64,000 nucleotides of DNA from MPNP01 sp963668325 (GCA_963668325.1 OY764222.1:1116001-1180000); one strand, 5' to 3'. Positions 54,547 to 62,757 are shown, counted from the first letter of the stretch. Program-made: numbers and translations. Notes: generated by a model not told the origin, from the sequence alone.

Positions 54547-54791
54547 TATTTTTCCTTTCAATTTATCTATAGTCACCACCATTGGGTTTTGATCTAGTTT
54601 TAAAGTATTGGTTTATTAGCAATTATCCGAAGAATTTTCCCAGCTCTATTTTGAACTAATACTTCTTCTTTTTTCATTGGCCCGCAGCGCTGTATGTTGT
54701 GGATTAAAATACAATGATGGTTTGGTTCTTTATTCCTGGTCAACTATGAGTACGTTGAATTGTATTTTGGTGATCCTGGTTTAGATAGGTT

Positions 54792-56621
54792 AGTTAGTGT
54801 CCGCCCGAAAATGAATTAATTGTTCTCAAACCCTTTACAAGAGGGGATTTGGTATGCGAATCTTCTTTTCAAGATCGGTACTTAAATTTGTTTTTTTTCA
54901 AAATAAAGCCTGATCTTGCCCCAAAGCAACAATTCTTCGAGGTTAGAGCATGCGACAAACGATCCCCCAAAGACAACTTGGTGATGTTGGTATTGAGAAC
55001 ATTGCGTTGGATTACAAATCCAGGGATGACATCCCGGCCATCTTGATCGGGCTTCAGCATCTTTACACGGACAAGACCTTGCGGGAGCAACTTTTTGCTC
55101 TCCTGGAGGAGAAAATGGTTCCCAATGTCAATCACAAGTTGGGCCGACCCGGGATGGATTTGTGGCAGATCCTGGTGATGGGTGTCCTGATGCAGGGTTT
55201 GAATTGTGACTATGACCGTTTGCAAGATTTGGTCAATGAGCACAAAACCATTCGGAAGTTTCTTGGCCATTCTGATATTTTTGATGATAGCCGCTATTCC
55301 TACCAGTCGGTTGTTGATAATGTCACCCTGTTGTCGCCAGAGTTATTGGCCGCGGTTGGCAAGCTGGTTGTCGATAGTGGTCACCAAGTGTCAAAAAAAA
55401 AGCCTGGCGCACCATTGCGCGGGCGGTGTGATTCTTTTGTGGTCGAGACGGATGTGCATTATCCGACGGATGTCAATCTGTTATGGGATGCGATGCGTTG
55501 TCTTCTTCGTACGCTTGGTCGTGAGGCCAACGCTGCCCATATTGGTGGGTGGCGTCAATGTAAACATTTGAGGGCTTCGGTCAGGCGGAAGTTTCATGCG
55601 GTTCGGAAGACCAGGCGGGCCAGTCCGGAGGATGTAAGGGCTTATCTTGGCCAGTGTGGTGATCTTGTCACAAGGGCCGAAGAGACCTTGCTTGTGTTGC
55701 GTGTTGTGGGGATAACCAAGGACAAGGACTTGGTTGCCATGGCCAATTATTTTCGTCATGCCCGCCGTCAGATTGATCAGATTGATCGTCGTTTGCTGCA
55801 GGGCGAAACGATCCCCACGGCTGAAAAGGTCTATTCAATTTTTGAGGAACACACGCGATGGATCTCCAAAGGCAAGGCCGGAACGCCTGTTGAACTCGGC
55901 GTGCCGGTCTGCGTCCTGGAAGATGATTGTGGCTTTATCCTGCATCACCGGATCATGTGGGCCGGGAGCGATGTTGATCATGCCCAACCGATGATTGAGG
56001 AAACGCAGGCCCGCTTCCCGTCGCTTCGGGCCTGCAGTTTTGACCGTGGTTTTCACAGTCCGGCCAATCGGGTCCGTTTGGACGAACTTCTTGCTGACAA
56101 TGTCCTTCCGCGCAAGGGTTATCTAACCAAGGCCGATAAAGAACGAGAAAGTGGCGCTAATTTTGTTGCCATGCGGAAGGAACATCCGGGGATAGAATCG
56201 AAAATCAATAGCCTTGAGCATCATGGTCTTGCCCGGGTTCGGGCGTATGGAGCTGATGGTTTTGAGCGTGTGGTTGCCTTGTCGGTGGTTGCCTGCAATA
56301 TTCATCATTTGGGTCGTTTGTTACGTAGGAAGAAGAAAGACGAGCTGAAACGCTTGCTGGTGCGAGATAAACGACCACGCCTGGTGGCCTGACGAAACCA
56401 CCTGCACCAAAATCCAAATAATCGTCCCCAAAGGACGGCCAGGGGAGGTCTGTCTTGACTTGGGAAAGATCGGATAATTTGTGGAAAAAGTTGTTCGAAA
56501 AGTTGTTTTTTTGTGGAAAACCAAGCTCGAAGCTGAAAATTTTTGTTCGGTGAAGGAATCTGGGAAAATGAAATTATGGCAATTTGCTAAAAATCAGGTA
56601 TTTTCTGGGCAGACACTAGTT
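54792..56621 (+). mobile_element. ISNCY-type insertion sequence with AGTT target duplication
   Basis: The element proper is 54796-56617 (1822 bp). Left end AGTGTCCGCCCGAAAAT and right end (reverse complement) AGTGTCTGCCCAGAAAAT form imperfect terminal inverted repeats. Four-base direct repeats AGTT flank both ends (54792-54795 and 56618-56621), the mark of a clean insertion. One transposase gene fills it. GC content is higher than in the flanks, and everything looks intact, so the insertion is recent. Confidence 0.88.
54950..56392 (+). CDS. ISNCY-family transposase
   Basis: This 480-residue transposase begins MRQTIPQRQLGDVGIENIAL. Helical N-terminal motifs are GRPGMDLWQILVMGVLMQGLNCDYDRLQDL (about 65-94) and RKFLGHSDIFDDSRYSYQSV. 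The DDE catalytic region has FVVETDVHYPTDVNLLWDAM (first D, about 164-183), ACSFDRGFHSPANRVRL (second D, about 361) and a glutamate in HPGIESKINSLEHHGL (about 404-419). It catalyses movement of the flanking inverted repeats. Intact and probably active. Confidence 0.9.
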   Translation: MRQTIPQRQLGDVGIENIALDYKSRDDIPAILIGLQHLYTDKTLREQLFALLEEKMVPNVNHKLGRPGMDLWQILVMGVLMQGLNCDYDRLQDLVNEHKTIRKFLGHSDIFDDSRYSYQSVVDNVTLLSPELLAAVGKLVVDSGHQVSKKKPGAPLRGRCDSFVVETDVHYPTDVNLLWDAMRCLLRTLGREANAAHIGGWRQCKHLRASVRRKFHAVRKTRRASPEDVRAYLGQCGDLVTRAEETLLVLRVVGITKDKDLVAMANYFRHARRQIDQIDRRLLQGETIPTAEKVYSIFEEHTRWISKGKAGTPVELGVPVCVLEDDCGFILHHRIMWAGSDVDHAQPMIEETQARFPSLRACSFDRGFHSPANRVRLDELLADNVLPRKGYLTKADKERESGANFVAMRKEHPGIESKINSLEHHGLARVRAYGADGFERVVALSVVACNIHHLGRLLRRKKKDELKRLLVRDKRPRLVA

Positions 56622-56685
56622 ATCCCTGATCCGCGACCTAAATTAAATATTTAGGGTCATTTATCAGTTCTGGCAATATTTAACA

Positions 56686-57120
56686 ATGCGTATTTTTATA
56701 ATTTCATTAGTGCTGGTCTTCCTGGCGGTATTTGCCAGGGCTCAGACTGACCTGACACCTCTCGAGAGAGTCCAATTCTGGACGAGTTGTGAACCTATTA
56801 AATTAGATTTTTCTTTTTTAAATGTTGATGCTGCACTCCATACTACCGAGCAAGAATTAGAAACCATCTTACAAGACCGATTAAGGGCAGCTAATTTGAA
56901 AGCCGATCTAAGCTCTGTAATTCTAGCGGTGAACATTACTTATATCGGACTTAATTTCACTATAGAGTTTACGCTACTAAATACTGAAAACGTAGCCCCC
57001 CCTATTTGGACGTTCTCGTTAAACTCAATTGGTGATGACTACCCCTTTGTTCACATACTAACAGGAATAATTGATGAATTTATCGCTGACTATTTGCGGG
57101 TGAATGCCGCTTCCTGCTAG
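56686..57120 (+). CDS. Hypothetical exported protein
   Basis: This 144-residue protein has a clear signal peptide (MRIFIISLVLVFLAVFARAQ, cleavage near ARA-Q). The mature domain (TDLTPLERVQFWTSCEPIKL...LRAANLKADLSSVILAVNIT...) has two cysteines (one in TSCEPI, one at the C-terminus) that may form a disulfide. It probably resides in the periplasm. I do not recognise a family. Its stop codon lies inside a 38-bp perfect palindrome. Confidence 0.6.
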   Translation: MRIFIISLVLVFLAVFARAQTDLTPLERVQFWTSCEPIKLDFSFLNVDAALHTTEQELETILQDRLRAANLKADLSSVILAVNITYIGLNFTIEFTLLNTENVAPPIWTFSLNSIGDDYPFVHILTGIIDEFIADYLRVNAASC

Positions 57121-57153
57121 CCCAGGGGTGTCAATTGACACCCCTGGGCTAGC
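57116..57153. repeat. Perfect 38-bp palindrome overlapping a stop codon
   Basis: GCTAGCCCAGGGGTGTCAA followed by its exact reverse complement. It includes the TAG stop of the exported-protein gene. It would form a 17-19 bp hairpin in RNA and could terminate transcription or block 3' decay, though no T-tract follows. A perfect palindrome of this length is unlikely by chance. Confidence 0.8.
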
Positions 57154-57526
57154 TGGTTGCTTCGCCAGCCATGGCCAATGAATACAAGAGAGGGAATGAA
57201 GTTTGTTCTGAGGCAGCAGGCGGCGGAAGCGCGCCAGGACGCAAAAGCAAATCGGGAATTATTTCGTGATGTCTAGCAATACCGCCGGGCCAGACCGCCC
57301 GAAACCAACCGCTTGACCAGGTTAAACCCTCGAACCAAAACCATTTTTTCCACCAACCAAGTTGGCAATCTCCGGCCAACGCTCAGATCCATCAGTTCCT
57401 GGTGGGACTGATAATTATGTGGTTAGAGTTGACATATTGACTAAATGTACTTACATAGTGTTTATAGCTTAATTTTAAAGGAGATGAAAATGAGCTTAAT
57501 TTTAACACGAAAGTGTAGGCATATAT
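57154..57526. other. Intergenic region upstream of brnT
   Basis: About 370 bp with no intact gene. A short plus-strand frame (about 57196-57276, MKFVLRQQAAEARQDAKANR...) looks like the start of a lost coding sequence. The right part must hold the brnT promoter. Two TTAATTTTAA copies occur just before brnT (57470-57506). Confidence 0.4.
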
Positions 57527-57826
57527 ATGGACAACCAATTCGAATGGGACGAAAGCAAGCGTCTTTCGACCCTGGAAAAACACAAGATTGATTTCGAGGA
57601 TGCAATTCGTATTTTTGATGACAGCCGAGCGGCACATCTCCGATCAGATTATCCGCATGAAGATCGCTGGCTTATCATAGGAGAACTAGACGGACGGTTG
57701 CTTACGGTGGTCTGGACCTACCGAGGTTCAACCAAAAGGATCATTACCGTCCGAAGGTCAAGGAAAAATGAAAAAAGAAAATATTACACGAATGACACTG
57801 GAGGAAGCACTCCAGAACAAGGGTAG
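57527..57826 (+). CDS. brnT: BrnT ribonuclease toxin
   Basis: This 99-residue toxin of the BrnTA system has the family pattern FEWDESKRLSTLEKHKIDFEDAIRIFDD (about 5-32), EDRWLIIGELDGRLLTVVWT (about 45-64) and IITVRRSRKNEKRKYY (about 72-87). The RelE-like fold cuts RNA. The conserved R-R-x-R-K-N-E near the C-terminus is present. It overlaps brnA by 59 bp, longer than usual, because the reading frame runs 12 codons past the typical end. Both genes appear intact. Confidence 0.92.
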   Translation: MDNQFEWDESKRLSTLEKHKIDFEDAIRIFDDSRAAHLRSDYPHEDRWLIIGELDGRLLTVVWTYRGSTKRIITVRRSRKNEKRKYYTNDTGGSTPEQG

Positions 57827-58085
57827 GGGCAAAACTGATTGGGCGGAGCTGGATCGGTTGGAGAAGGCCGGTATTGAACCAGAAAGGGATCCCGAGGAAG
57901 GAGAGATTGACTGGTCCAGCATCCAGTTTACCATGCCTCTCCCCAAGCAACCCGTAACCTTACGCCTGGATGGCGAAATCATTAACTTTTTCAAAATCTC
58001 TGGCAAGGGCTACCAGACCCGTATCAATGCGGTTCTTCGCAGTTACGTGCGAAACCAGCAGGAAAAGATTGCCACCTCATCCTGA
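57768..58085 (+). CDS. brnA: BrnA antitoxin
   Basis: This 105-residue antitoxin has an N-terminal toxin-binding segment (MTLEEALQNKGRGKTDWAEL, then EIDWSSIQFTMPLPKQPVTLRL). The C-terminal ribbon-helix-helix is VTLRLDGEIINFFKISGKGYQTRINAVLRSYV (about 64-95), with the FF-x-I-x-GKGYQTRIN motif of BrnA. It binds BrnT and represses the operon. It starts within brnT, giving tight coupling. Confidence 0.92.
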   Translation: MKKENITRMTLEEALQNKGRGKTDWAELDRLEKAGIEPERDPEEGEIDWSSIQFTMPLPKQPVTLRLDGEIINFFKISGKGYQTRINAVLRSYVRNQQEKIATSS

Positions 58086-58190
58086 AACGAGCGGCGTCGC
58101 TAGCAGCCAGGCCTAAAAAAAGAGGGTGTCTCTAAATCTGGCTCTGGTAATAGCGACCTTGCCATGAAGTTTGCTGTATTGGAGGAAAAA

Positions 58191-58331
58191 ATGAAAACCC
58201 ATGAAGCCAGGATGGAAGCCTACCAACAAGAGATAAAAGCCTCTATTGCGGGGATAAAAAACACCGTGGTTCTGGTCGTTATCGGTCTGTTGGTCGTCGG
58301 TTTCACCATCAACGCCTTTGTCCTGAACTGA
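58191..58331 (+). CDS. Small coiled-coil/membrane protein, possible DUF1640 fragment
   Basis: I chose the ATG at 58191, with GGAGG upstream, giving 46 residues. An ATG at 58164 is also in frame. A heptad-like helix (MKTHEARMEAYQQEIKASIA) is followed by one membrane span (TVVLVVIGLLVVGFTINAFVL). The layout resembles the C-terminus of DUF1640/CCDC90-like proteins, so it may be a fragment. Short and uncertain. Confidence 0.4.
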   Translation: MKTHEARMEAYQQEIKASIAGIKNTVVLVVIGLLVVGFTINAFVLN

Positions 58332-58793
58332 GCGGGAATTTCGCTGCAAGGCCCATCTTTATTTGTGTTCACCAGCTTCCTCCGGAGACTCGCTTACAAA
58401 GGGCCATCATGATGGCGTGCCCAGGGGCATCCTTGCGAAATCGATACGGTGGATCAATTCCCTGGTGTTGGTTACCACTTTATTTCAAATCGTAACGGGG
58501 TATTTTTCCCATATTATTTCAGTACCGAATTACTGGGAAACTGAATTAATTTGAACAGGTTACTTTTTTCTTTCCCCAGTAGCTAAATTTTTTCAAGTAG
58601 AGTTTCCTTTTCCCAGGAAACTCCGAACGGTCATTACCGTAGCATGCAAGTTTGTCTGACCCTCCCAGGGCCAAACTAAAACCATACTCCCAAGATCATT
58701 ACAGCATAAAAAAGGAGTATTCGGGGGTTGCCCCCCGAATACTCCGGCATTATTGTGAACGTTACCACACAAACCACAATAAAGGACCCACCA
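58332..58793 (+). other. Hairpin-rich region before the zinc-ribbon gene
   Basis: This region has no intact gene. It has a series of inverted repeats: TACTGGGAAA with TTTCCCCAGTA (about 58533-58582), GAGTTTCC/GGAAACTC (58600-58623), ACGGT-CATT-ACCGT (58627-58640), CCCT/AGGG (58660-58670), and a perfect 14-bp stem of GGAGTATTCGGGGG with a 4-base loop (58714-58745). The cluster may contain the left end and transposase-binding sites of the following transposon-like operon, or its leader. Confidence 0.55.
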
Positions 58794-59402
58794 GTGCAAC
58801 TCATTCATCAAACCACACTTTCGGTCGACGACTATATTTATAAGCAAGCATGGCAGGAAGCAAGACTTGAGTGCTGTCCCAACACACAAAAAAGTACCTG
58901 TCAGTTCCACCGCCATGGGAGTTACCCTCGCAAAACACCCTCTAATATAAACATTACGCGCTATTACTGTCGCACCTGTCAGATGACGTTCAGCCTGTTG
59001 CCAGAGTTTATGGCAGCAAGCAAACCCGGCACCCTCCAGGCAATTGAAGAGGTTGCTCTAGCTGCTGAAGAGTGTCCAAACCTGACCGCGGCCCATAACC
59101 GTCTACGTCCCAACCATCATGGGACTTGGCGAGCCCAGCGCCGGTGGCTCAAAAGACGTATTCTTTGGGCCTCCCTGGCTCTGCATCTTGCCCGAGGTTT
59201 GTTCGCCGAGCTTTATGCCGAAGCGCCGCTGACGGTTGGAACCTTCCGGGCCAAGAAGGGGACGACCACCACGCTGCTGGTGACTTTGCGCAAGCAGTAT
59301 AACAATCACCTCGAATATGTCCCCCGACCGGTTGGATTTAGATCCTGCAGCCACCCTATTGAGTCGCAAACTGGGCCCCCAACACAAGGTGGCCCCTGCT
59401 GA
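58794..59402 (+). CDS. Zinc-ribbon protein (DUF6431-like), first gene of a transposon-like operon
   Basis: I chose the GTG at 58794 (VQLIHQTTLSVDDYIYKQAW) with AAAGGA seven bases upstream, giving about 202 residues. A C-x-x-C-type ribbon (ECCPNTQKSTCQFHRHGSYP...RYYCRTCQMTFSLLPEF, about 29-70) precedes helices (LQAIEEVALAAEECPNLTAA) and an arginine/tryptophan-rich stretch, as in DUF6431 proteins. It probably binds DNA and could play a TniQ-like targeting role. The last ~20 residues may be out of frame: the adjacent frame (LDPAATLLSRKLGPQHKVAP) looks more like coding sequence. Confidence 0.65.
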   Translation: MQLIHQTTLSVDDYIYKQAWQEARLECCPNTQKSTCQFHRHGSYPRKTPSNINITRYYCRTCQMTFSLLPEFMAASKPGTLQAIEEVALAAEECPNLTAAHNRLRPNHHGTWRAQRRWLKRRILWASLALHLARGLFAELYAEAPLTVGTFRAKKGTTTTLLVTLRKQYNNHLEYVPRPVGFRSCSHPIESQTGPPTQGGPC

Positions 59403-59469
59403 TTTGCCGAATCGGGCCCCATTTTCCTCCGATATTTTAAAAAACAAGTCAAAAAGGAGGTTTTTACTT

Positions 59470-60762
59470 ATGACAACATCACCAAACCGGCACCGCGAGG
59501 ATGTCGCTCTCTTTCGCTATGGCCTGGTGGCCCAGATCATTGCCTGGCCAGCCGGTCCGGAAAGGAATGTCATCATTGCCAACCTGGCGGCCAAAGCTCA
59601 CACCATTCCCGGTAGTAGCCGAACCCGTGTGGCTTCAGGAACACTTGTGGATTGGGTCCGCAATTATGAACACAAGGGTTATGAGGGGCTGCTGCCCAAA
59701 AAGCGCAGTGAACGGGCCCAACCACGTCGGATGCCGGCGGAAGTCAGTGAGACACTCCTGGCCATCAAACACAACACTCCCGTCTTGAGTGTTCGTCAGG
59801 TAATTGCCGAAGGCCGCCAAACTGGTGAGATTCCCCCGGATGTTCCGGTCTCGCCCTCAACGGTGCATCGTCTGTTTACCCGTGAGGGGCTGATGGTCAA
59901 GGAGGATCCTTTCCGGGGACAGGATCTGCGTCGGTTTCAATACCGCTATCCCGGTGAACTCTGGCAAGCCGATGTCATGTATGGTCCCAAAATTCCTGAT
60001 GCCAAGGGGCGTCTTCGCCGGACCTATTTGCTGGCCATCCTTGATGATGCGACCAGGATCATACCCTATGCCCATTTTGCCTTCTCCGAAAAGGCCTGGG
60101 CCTTTCTTTATGTCCTGCGCGAGGCCATTACCCGTCGAGGGGTGCCAACTCGACTTTATACCGACAATGGAGCCAACTTCCGATCGAAACATTTGTCCAT
60201 TGTCTGCGCCCGTCTGAACATCGCGTTACTACATGCAAGGCCGTACGCTCCACAAGGAAAAGGCAAAATTGAAAGATATTTTCGGCGGGTCAGAGATCAG
60301 CTGCTGGCACCGCTTGCCGACGATGCCATTCCCAACCTTGCAACCCTCAATGAACGGACCCGTTGCTGGATTGATAGCGACTATCACATGACACCGCATC
60401 GTGGTCTTGACAATGCCACTCCGATGGATTGTTGGGTCGCCAAGGCTGAGCATGTTCGCTATCCTGAACCACACCTTGACCTTGATCTTATGTTCCTGCA
60501 CGAGGTCAGCCGCAAGGTCAACCAAGCCCACACCGTGTCGCTTGACAATCGTCAGTATGAGGTGGCACCGGAATTGGTAGGCCAAACGGTTACCTTGCGT
60601 TATGACCCGTCGGCCCCACCGGGACGGCCGCTGTTGGTTTATCATGATAACAAACCCGTTGGCGAGGCCACTCTTTTGGACCTCTTTGCCAATACCACCA
60701 TTCCACGTGGTCGACCGCCCTTGCGGTTTGGCCCCAGCGATGATGAGAAGGAGGAGAAGTAA
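59470..60762 (+). CDS. DDE transposase/integrase (rve core, TniA/IS481-like)
   Basis: I chose the ATG at 59470, with AAGGAGG upstream, giving 430 residues (MTTSPNRHREDVALFRYGLV). N-terminal HTH segments (GTLVDWVRNYEHKGYEGLLP and SPSTVHRLFTREGL) lead to an RNase-H-fold core: D in LWQADVMYGP (about 169), D in YTDNGANFRS (about 233) and E in GKGKIERYFRR (about 269), a D-D-35-E spacing. A beta-barrel Mu-C-like domain follows (VSLDNRQYEVAPELVGQTVT, about 357-376). All three acidic residues are present. It ends in TAATG with the ATPase gene. Confidence 0.9.
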   Translation: MTTSPNRHREDVALFRYGLVAQIIAWPAGPERNVIIANLAAKAHTIPGSSRTRVASGTLVDWVRNYEHKGYEGLLPKKRSERAQPRRMPAEVSETLLAIKHNTPVLSVRQVIAEGRQTGEIPPDVPVSPSTVHRLFTREGLMVKEDPFRGQDLRRFQYRYPGELWQADVMYGPKIPDAKGRLRRTYLLAILDDATRIIPYAHFAFSEKAWAFLYVLREAITRRGVPTRLYTDNGANFRSKHLSIVCARLNIALLHARPYAPQGKGKIERYFRRVRDQLLAPLADDAIPNLATLNERTRCWIDSDYHMTPHRGLDNATPMDCWVAKAEHVRYPEPHLDLDLMFLHEVSRKVNQAHTVSLDNRQYEVAPELVGQTVTLRYDPSAPPGRPLLVYHDNKPVGEATLLDLFANTTIPRGRPPLRFGPSDDEKEEK

Positions 60763-61565
60763 TGTATAAAGTACATTTTGGCCTCAAGCACTATCCATTT
60801 GATGTGGCCCCCAAGGCGGATGAATTATTCGATTATACCGCGGCCTCGGAAACCCGTCATCGTCTACAGCATCTCCTGGAACTGCGAGGTATTGGTCTGT
60901 TGACGGCGGAGGCCGGCACTGGCAAGACCACGCTCTGCCGCCAGGTCGTGAGCCAGTTGCATCCCAACCAATATCGGGTCTGTTATGTAACCCTCTCCAC
61001 AGGTTCGGTTCTCGACAGTTACAATACCATTGCCAACGCCTTTGGCCTGGACCGTTTTACCAGCCGGGCCGCGGCCTTCAAGGCCATCCAGGAGGAGGTA
61101 TCCCGGCTGGTTGTTGCCGCCCGGCAATATCCGGTGCTGATTTTTGACGAAGCTCATCATTTGCATAATACCATTCTGGAGGAGTTGCGTCTGTTGACCA
61201 ATTACGAGATGGATTCCGAGAAACGGTTATGTCTGCTGCTCGTTGGGCTCAGTGAATTGCGGCGACGTCTGCAACAGATGGCGACCCATGCGTCATTATC
61301 CCAACGGATTGTCATTCGGTGCAGCCTAGGCGGTCTGAGTGAAGAGGAAGTTGGTGGTTATCTCAGCCATCGGTTGCGCCTTGCCGGTTACGAGAGTGAT
61401 CTGTTTGAACCGGCGGCGATTGCCGCCCTGGCCTTGGCCAGTAAGGGTGTTCCACGTATGCTGGACCGGCTGACTCATTTTGCCCTGGTTGCGGCGGCCC
61501 TGAATAAATCCCGTCTGGTAACGGCCGTTCATGTGGAAGAGGCTCTTGGTGAACTGGACCAATGA
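60762..61565 (+). CDS. AAA ATPase (ExeA/TniB/TnsC-like) of the transposon-like operon
   Basis: This 267-residue ATPase begins MYKVHFGLKHYPFDVAPKAD, the FGL...PF opening of ExeA/GspA-type AAA proteins. Walker A is LLTAEAGTGKTTLCRQV (about 45-61), Walker B PVLIFDEAHHL (about 124-134), sensor LLLVGLSELRRRL and the arginine-rich HASLSQRIVIRCSLGGLSEEEV. It likely regulates target choice for the transposase. It is coupled to the transposase by a one-base overlap and to the Toprim gene by ATGA. Confidence 0.9.
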   Translation: MYKVHFGLKHYPFDVAPKADELFDYTAASETRHRLQHLLELRGIGLLTAEAGTGKTTLCRQVVSQLHPNQYRVCYVTLSTGSVLDSYNTIANAFGLDRFTSRAAAFKAIQEEVSRLVVAARQYPVLIFDEAHHLHNTILEELRLLTNYEMDSEKRLCLLLVGLSELRRRLQQMATHASLSQRIVIRCSLGGLSEEEVGGYLSHRLRLAGYESDLFEPAAIAALALASKGVPRMLDRLTHFALVAAALNKSRLVTAVHVEEALGELDQ

Positions 61566-62500
61566 GACCTGGACCAATAAGACCATGGTCGTGCCAACAG
61601 ATCACCCGGCTCAGGGACATATCCCTTGGTCGGGTGGCCGAAGCCTGCGGTTATCAGCGTGATCCAAGTGATCAAAACCGCTGGCGTCGTTCCGGCTCAG
61701 TGCTCAGCATTACCGGTAGCCAATTTTATGATCACCTCAATGGCACCGGTGGTGGCGGTGCGATTGATCTTGTCATCCATGCCAGGGGGTGCGGTTTTGG
61801 TGAAGCCCTGGCCTGGCTGAAACAATTGTCTTGCCAGGCTTATCAATCTTCGGTGGTTCCCTGTTCCCAAACAGCCAAACCAGGTGGTCGGCACGCCCCG
61901 TTGGCAGCAAGCAACACCCTCGCACCGGATTTGCAACTGGTCCCAAGGTACTGGCCCCGGGTGTGGACTTATCTTGTCGGGGACCGCCAGATTGCACCCG
62001 CGCTTGTTGCCTGGTGTCACCGGAAGCATCTTGTTGGGGCTGACCAGAGGGGCAATGCTGTTTTTATCACCCGTGATGCCAAGGCTTTACCGGTTGGGGC
62101 CGAGTTGCACGGAACCATGCCAGGGCGACCCTTCAAGGGAATGCGCCGGGGGTCCAGAAAAGCGCAAGGTGGGTTCTGGCTGGCGCGTCAGGAAGCGGGA
62201 CCAACCCTGTTGGTCGAAAGTGCGATTGATGCCCTGTCGGCTTATACTCTGTCGGCGGCTATGTGCAAGGAGTGTTCCCATTTCCAATATATCATCTCCA
62301 CTGCCGGTGTGGCCACAACGCTGCCCCCCTGGATTATTGATCTGGTCCCATCGGAAACCATCTGGTGTGGCTATGATGCCGATATGGCCGGTGATCAGGC
62401 CGCGGTTCTTCTGCTACAGGCACATCCCGAAATACAGCGCCTAAGACCCCAAGGGGGCAAGGACTGGAATGCTTGTCTGCAGGTGCAGCAAGACAACTGA
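61562..62500 (+). CDS. DUF3991/Toprim (primase-like) protein of the transposon-like operon
   Basis: This 312-residue protein has an N-terminal DUF3991-like region (SLGRVAEACGYQRDPSDQNR...GGAIDLVIHARGCGFGEALA, about 21-86) resembling the DnaG CHC2 module without its zinc ligands. The C-terminal Toprim domain (about 215-312) has the glutamate in LLVESAIDALSAY (about 221) and the D-x-D in WCGYDADMAGDQAA (about 275-279), then RPQGGKDWNACL. Toprim folds cut or polymerise nucleic acids. Here a role in replication or end processing during transposition is inferred from the operon. It starts in a 4-bp overlap with the ATPase gene. Confidence 0.8.
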   Translation: MRPGPIRPWSCQQITRLRDISLGRVAEACGYQRDPSDQNRWRRSGSVLSITGSQFYDHLNGTGGGGAIDLVIHARGCGFGEALAWLKQLSCQAYQSSVVPCSQTAKPGGRHAPLAASNTLAPDLQLVPRYWPRVWTYLVGDRQIAPALVAWCHRKHLVGADQRGNAVFITRDAKALPVGAELHGTMPGRPFKGMRRGSRKAQGGFWLARQEAGPTLLVESAIDALSAYTLSAAMCKECSHFQYIISTAGVATTLPPWIIDLVPSETIWCGYDADMAGDQAAVLLLQAHPEIQRLRPQGGKDWNACLQVQQDN

Positions 62501-62757
62501 ATGATCATTTGAACAAACTACTCCCACCAATAATCGAGACCAACGGGATTACGGTGCACCAAGCAATTTGATCGACCTGCGGTGCTTGCAAACAGTTACC
62601 GGCTTAGGCCTTTGCGGGGTAAATTTGCCAGGTGGGGAATTTAACTGCTTGGAAAAGAAATGGTGGGGAAATTGATTTTATTAAAATTATTGGAGCTTCT
62701 TGAAAAGATTTGTCTCACTTCGCCCGAAATAATTTGAGAAATTCAAGTTGATTTAAA
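62501..62757. other. Region between the Toprim gene and the mob module
   Basis: No gene is seen. It contains two TGGGGAA(A)TT copies (62634-62641 and 62664-62672) and a CTTGAAAAGATTTG sequence that partly mirrors 58587-58600. The right end of the transposon-like element should lie here. Confidence 0.35.

Larger units (their letters stand above)
58794..62500 (+). mobile_element. Four-gene transposon-like operon: zinc ribbon, DDE transposase, AAA ATPase, Toprim protein
   Basis: The four genes are co-directional. The last three are coupled by one-base (TAATG) and four-base (ATGA) overlaps. GC is clearly above the flanks. DDE transposase plus AAA ATPase is the core of Mu/Tn7/Tn5053-type transposition, and the zinc-ribbon protein may be a TniQ-like target factor. 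The Toprim/primase-like fourth gene is unusual. The element ends are not fixed. A weak pair (AAATTTTTTCAAG near 58587 and CTTGAAAAGATTT near 62699) is a candidate for inverted ends. Confidence 0.65.

Noticed and set aside
57299..57345. GGTTCGA sequence suggestive of a tRNA T-loop (minus strand)
   Set aside because: No matching acceptor, D or anticodon arms around it.
61831..62444. 186-codon and 70-codon ORFs in another frame of the Toprim gene
   Set aside because: Toprim and DUF3991 motifs are all in the 61562 frame. The others are high-GC shadows.
58587..62712. AAATTTTTTCAAG / CTTGAAAAGATTT as definite terminal inverted repeats of the transposon-like operon
   Set aside because: Only about 13 AT-rich bases match and no target duplication is visible, so it is recorded only as a candidate.
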